Source: an uncultured Clostridia bacterium
GTDB lineage: Bacteria > Bacillota > Clostridia > TANB77 > CAG-465
Length of the DNA stretch: 64,000 nt
Direction of reading: 5' to 3'
NCBI GenBank assembly: GCA_934130595.1
Contig: CAKOYF010000002.1
Span: 116,556-180,555 of the forward strand
This document shows positions 60,925 through 64,000 of this stretch, one piece after another. Position numbers and translations under genes: made by a program. Numbering within the stretch: the first letter of the stretch is position 1; every line of letters starts with the position of its first letter. Below the pieces are notes generated by a model. The model made no database searches. It was not told the origin of the DNA and saw only the letters and a list, made by a program, of their open reading frames with translations.

Positions 60925-61057
60925 TTATAAAATTTTAGTATCTTTGCTTAATTCTTTTTCTTCTGCTTTTAAAGCTTTTTTTACTTCATCATCTGAAATT
61001 CTTTCTCTGCATATTCCATTTTTAGCAACTTCTTTCATTTGAGTATGGTTGATTTTA
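60925..61057 (-). pseudogene. C-terminal remnant of a paralogue of the 822-residue protein
   Basis: The minus strand encodes about 40 codons ending at TAA 60925 with MKEVAKNGICRERISDDEVK, against MVEVAKNGICREKISEDEVK in the 9247-11715 protein, followed by a diverged Glu/Lys tail. There is no start codon or ribosome site, and homology fades at about 61057. It is a truncated gene copy. Confidence 0.85.
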
Positions 61058-61069
61058 ATAATAAAATAC

Positions 61070-61169
61070 AAAAAGAGCAGATATAAAATCTGCTCTGATT
61101 GGTGCCAACGACGTAGACATTTACAACTCGTTAGCTCTCTTGACGAATGACTAAATAGTCATTCAAGTT
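61070..61169 (-). ncRNA. Small stand-alone RNA (~100 nt), candidate
   Basis: Read from ~61169 leftwards: hairpin GAATGACT-ATTT-AGTCATTC (61145-61164), then a hairpin CTAACGA...TCGTTGG, then a terminator AGAGCAGAT / ATCTGCTCT (61074-61096) followed by T5. A promoter lies at the correct distance upstream and no reading frame is credible. No known sRNA family recognised. Confidence 0.65.
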
Positions 61170-61175
61170 ATAAAT

Positions 61176-61204
61176 ATATTACCAAATTATTTTATAAAAA
61201 TCAA
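61176..61204 (-). promoter_or_regulatory. Promoter of the small RNA at 61070-61169
   Basis: On the minus strand TTGATT (61204-61199), 17-bp spacer, TAATAT (61181-61176). Confidence 0.7.
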
Positions 61205-61257
61205 GTATTTAAGAAGAAAATATAGAGTGATATTTTATAAACCACTCTATAACTGAA

Positions 61258-63831
61258 TTATAGTTTTAATTTTTTGCAAATAGGACATCTGCCACTGCCT
61301 TTTCTTTCGTTATAAACATGTCTTTGATATTCATGACCATTTTTGCATTTCCACCAAACTTTTTTACTATAACTTTTACTAATTGATTTAGGCGTAATTC
61401 CTAATTTATTATTCTTTTCATAATTCCATTTTTCCAATAATTCAGGATTCGTCGTTGCTAAATCATTAAAACCAACTAATATCTTGTTTCCAGAACAATA
61501 CGGACATCCTGTACCACGTCTTCGAGCTGGAATAGTAGCTTCATAGCTATGATTGTTACTACAAATCCACCAGATTTTTTTATGAGTTCCTTTAGTTACT
61601 TCATCAGGTTTAATGGTATTCTTACTATAATCCCATTCTTTCAATAATTCTGGATTTGTTGATGCTATATCATTAAATCCTTTAAGAACTTTATTTCCAG
61701 AACAATATGGGCAACAAGTTCCTTTTGATTTTGTTCTATTAACAATTGAAGATTTATATTCATGACCTTTTTCGCATTTCCACCAGACTTTTTTATCTGT
61801 ATTTTTCTTTACATTCTGTGGTTTAATTCCTAATTGGTCGTTTTTTTCGTAATCCCATTCTTTTAATAATTCTGGAAATAATGTAGCAATATCATTCTCT
61901 CCACTTATAGCATATCTTCCAGAGCAGTACGGACAATTAGAACCTCTAGCTCTATTGTTTAATGTTGTTGTCCATTCATGACCATTCTTACATTTCCAAT
62001 GAATTATTTTAGTTGAATTGAGAACAACATTTTCTGGTTTGATTCCTAACTTATCATTTTTTTCATAGTCCCATTCTTCTAATAATTCAGGATTAGTTGT
62101 TGCCAAATCATTAAATCCTATGATAATCTTCTTATTGGCACAATATGGACATTTGGTTTGTTGATTTACTTTGTTTGAAACAATAGCTTGATAGTTATGA
62201 CCTTTTTCACATTTCCACCATATTTTTAATGCACTTCCACTACTTATATTATCTGGAGTAATTCCTAGTTTATCATTTTTTTCGTAATTCCATTCTTGTA
62301 AAACCTCTGGATTTGTTTTTGATATACAGTTCTCTTTTTCCATAAAGTTAATCATTTTAATAATATCATCTAAATCACGCCTAATATCAAAGTCTAAATC
62401 TATGTTGAGATAACTATTTAGGAAAGATAAAGCATCTTCTACATATGTATAATCTGTGTTATTATCTATTTTTATATTGTATATGATAGCACTTGAGTTA
62501 ATAGGTTTTGATTTCTTTTCTCTAATTCTAATTATTCTCACATTGTTTTTTGAGCATAAATCATCTTTTTCTATATCATGCTTTATGTCTTTATGATAAT
62601 AGTATCCATCATACTCTATACCAACATTTAGCTCTGGTATAAAAATATCTATTTCTTTTGGTTTTAACCATTCAGGTTTATAATTTGCTATAGTTTTAGA
62701 AAATTTTTTATGAACATAGTAAAAAATAATCTTTTCAGGTATGGATGTTCTTAAATAACTAGAGCAAATAGGGCAACGATTATAAAGCTTATCATTTCTT
62801 ATTCTTGCTGGTATACTAGATTGCCATTCATGACCTTTTTCACATTTCCACCAAAATTTGACTTTACCACCTAAAATAATTTCATCTGGTTTTATATCAA
62901 GCTTATCATTTTTTTCATAGTTCCATTCTTTTAATAATTCTGGGTGTTTGGTTGCAAAATCATTATAGCCTTTTAATAATTGCTGATTAGCACAAATAGG
63001 GCAATTAACATTTCTATTTGTTTTTTGTGCTACTGATATTTGATATTCATGACCTTTTTTACATTTCCACCACACTAATTTTGTAGATCCATGACTTAGA
63101 TTGGATGGAAAAATACCTAATTTATCATTTTTTTCATAATCCCATTCTTCTAATAATTCGGGATTAGTAGTTGCTATATCATTATAGCCTTTTTTTACAA
63201 GATTATTTGAACAGTATGGGCAACCACTTCCTGTGATTCTACTTCTAATAATAGAATTCCATTTATGACCTTTTTCACATTTCCACCATACTTTTTTTTT
63301 GCCACCATTAGTAATTTCATTTGGTTTAATGCCTAATTTGTCATTTTCTTCATAGTCCCAATCTTTTAGTAATTCAGGGTTGGTAGTTGCTAAATCATTA
63401 TAGCCCTGCAAAACTTTTCTATTTCCACAATATGGGCAATTTCCACGACCATGTAATCTATCATAAATACTTTTATCATATTTATGACCTTTGCTACATA
63501 TCCAATATACTTTTTTTATTGAACCTACTAATAATTCGTTTGGTTTAATACCTAATTTATCGTTTTCTTCATAATCCCATTCTTTTAACATTTCTGGATA
63601 CAAAGTTGCAAAATCATTTACTCCTTGAATTGCTTTTTTACCCATGCAATAAGGACATCCGACACCTTTAACCCTAGTATGAATTACAGCTTCCCATTCA
63701 TGACCATTTTTACATTTCCACCAGACTTTCTTACTACTACCTGAAGTCAAATCAGCTGGATTATATAAAATGTTTTTTTCTTGATTCCATTCTTTCATTA
63801 ATTCTTTATTATCGATTAATCTATCTGACAT
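61258..63831 (-). CDS. Ten-repeat zinc-ribbon (DUF4379) protein with inserted nuclease-like domain
   Basis: 857 residues from ATG 63831 behind AGGTGA. Ten repeats of ~70 residues share the plan: ELLKEWDYEKNDKLGIKP, VWWKCEKGHEY (CxxGH), CPYCSG, GFNDLATTNP. Each CxxxH/CxxC set is a zinc ribbon of the DUF4379 type. After repeat 5 comes a ~150-residue different domain: RTSIPEKIIFYYVHKKF, KPKEIDIFIPELNVGIEYDGYYYH and DLCSKNNVRIIRIREKK, matching the Vsr/PD-(D/E)XK endonuclease pattern. Repeats 6-10 follow. Probably a DNA-acting protein, with zinc repeats as nucleic-acid binders; defence or mobile-element role is inferred. Single gene. Confidence 0.9.
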   Translation of the reverse strand: MSDRLIDNKELMKEWNQEKNILYNPADLTSGSSKKVWWKCKNGHEWEAVIHTRVKGVGCPYCMGKKAIQGVNDFATLYPEMLKEWDYEENDKLGIKPNELLVGSIKKVYWICSKGHKYDKSIYDRLHGRGNCPYCGNRKVLQGYNDLATTNPELLKDWDYEENDKLGIKPNEITNGGKKKVWWKCEKGHKWNSIIRSRITGSGCPYCSNNLVKKGYNDIATTNPELLEEWDYEKNDKLGIFPSNLSHGSTKLVWWKCKKGHEYQISVAQKTNRNVNCPICANQQLLKGYNDFATKHPELLKEWNYEKNDKLDIKPDEIILGGKVKFWWKCEKGHEWQSSIPARIRNDKLYNRCPICSSYLRTSIPEKIIFYYVHKKFSKTIANYKPEWLKPKEIDIFIPELNVGIEYDGYYYHKDIKHDIEKDDLCSKNNVRIIRIREKKSKPINSSAIIYNIKIDNNTDYTYVEDALSFLNSYLNIDLDFDIRRDLDDIIKMINFMEKENCISKTNPEVLQEWNYEKNDKLGITPDNISSGSALKIWWKCEKGHNYQAIVSNKVNQQTKCPYCANKKIIIGFNDLATTNPELLEEWDYEKNDKLGIKPENVVLNSTKIIHWKCKNGHEWTTTLNNRARGSNCPYCSGRYAISGENDIATLFPELLKEWDYEKNDQLGIKPQNVKKNTDKKVWWKCEKGHEYKSSIVNRTKSKGTCCPYCSGNKVLKGFNDIASTNPELLKEWDYSKNTIKPDEVTKGTHKKIWWICSNNHSYEATIPARRRGTGCPYCSGNKILVGFNDLATTNPELLEKWNYEKNNKLGITPKSISKSYSKKVWWKCKNGHEYQRHVYNERKGSGRCPICKKLKL

Positions 63832-63886
63832 ATATAACATCACCTTTAATACTACAAAAACGTAATTAATTGCTCTTATTATATAA

Positions 63887-63920
63887 CAAAAGACTGATAA
63901 TATCAACATATTATCAGTCC
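63887..63920 (-). terminator. Intrinsic terminator of the edge gene
   Basis: GACTGATAAT / ATTATCAGTC around an 8-base loop; on the minus strand followed by TTTTGTT. It comes after the partial gene at the right edge. Confidence 0.75.
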
Positions 63921-63937
63921 TAGAAATTGTAATTTGA

Positions 63938-64000
63938 CTAACTATTTTTTATTTTATTACCTATAAAACATCCAATTATTGATAATATAAGATATATAAA
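63938..64000 (-). CDS. 3' end of a gene entering from the right edge
   Basis: The minus strand is open from the window edge to TAG at 63938 and ends LILSIIGCFIGNKIKNS. The hydrophobic run followed by a charged end looks like the C-terminal membrane segment of a small membrane protein. Supported by the terminator just downstream. Only 20 residues are visible, so no identity is offered. Confidence 0.5.
   Translation of the reverse strand, partial: FIYLILSIIGCFIGNKIKNS

Noticed and set aside
61070..61169. tRNA on the minus strand
   Set aside because: No T-arm consensus (GTTCRANTC) and no acceptor stem; hairpins do not form a cloverleaf.
1..64000. CRISPR array or cas genes
   Set aside because: No series of regularly spaced direct repeats with unique spacers and no Cas motifs were seen anywhere in the window.
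1..64000. Insertion sequences or complete prophage
   Set aside because: No transposase, integrase, portal, terminase or terminal inverted-repeat pairs could be recognised; only gene-tail relics and local duplications are present.

Overview
The window is strongly A+T-rich throughout and reads as one chromosomal segment of an endospore-forming, low-GC Gram-positive bacterium, most likely an uncultured or gut-type member of the Clostridia. The evidence is a cwlJ-gerQ spore germination pair, ricT (yaaT), a T-box in front of valS, a SAM-I riboswitch in front of metK, diaminopimelate epimerase, a clostridial-style bifunctional AdhE, GGAGG/AGGTGA ribosome binding sites, and consensus TTGACA-N17-TATAAT promoters. 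No species name can be supported from the sequence alone.

Layout. 0-9 kb: tail of an ABC-F ATPase, cwlJ-gerQ, a GH13 amylase-like enzyme with unusual codon use, a DUF5662-like protein, an MgtA-type P-ATPase, and a metallophosphoesterase. 9-14 kb: an unrecognised two-gene operon (822 + 93 aa) and a tandem triplication of membrane-anchored proteins. 14-17 kb: ilvB-ilvN behind a complete branched-chain amino-acid attenuator with a 14-residue leader peptide. 18-23 kb: an ART-like unknown, a histidine phosphatase, and an HxlR regulator divergent from an MBL-like protein followed by a zinc macrodomain, a class M sirtuin and a DUF1848 protein (a reversible protein ADP-ribosylation module). 23-30 kb: an XRE repressor with palindromic operators, two facing groups of membrane-anchored unknowns, a metallopeptidase-like protein and a duplicated gene tail, then tRNA-Pro. 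30-35.5 kb: a housekeeping run of acpS, metG, lepB, holB, ricT and ferredoxin. 35.6-39 kb: an array of HipA/HipT-like kinase and HipS-like small protein pairs, the second pair with a degenerate kinase. 39-43 kb: a secreted two-repeat protein, and valS with a small membrane protein behind a T-box. 43-46.9 kb: a coiled-coil protein, two paralogous long-tailed membrane proteins, a structured leader, a large structured RNA candidate and a tRNA-like transcription unit. 46.9-53.6 kb: a PflA-like radical SAM protein, dapF, a NUDIX hydrolase, five small unknowns and an aldose epimerase. 53.7-61 kb: metK, a DnaQ-type exonuclease, a 1-Cys peroxiredoxin coupled to a tiny Cys-rich peptide, CmpB-like and other membrane proteins, and adhE. 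61-64 kb: a gene-tail remnant, a small RNA unit, a 10-repeat zinc-ribbon protein with an inserted nuclease-like domain, and the tail of one more gene.

The least ordinary parts are: (1) the kinase/small-protein array at 35.6-38.9 kb, which looks like a rearranged HipBST relative without HipB and with a predicted pseudokinase; (2) the zinc-ribbon/nuclease protein at 61.3-63.8 kb; (3) the sirtuin-macrodomain operon, which lacks the usual GcvH-L/LplA2 partners in view; and (4) several stand-alone RNA units (46.3-46.9 kb, 61.1 kb, 44.9 kb). All function calls rest on motif reading by eye. No database search or folding program was run.
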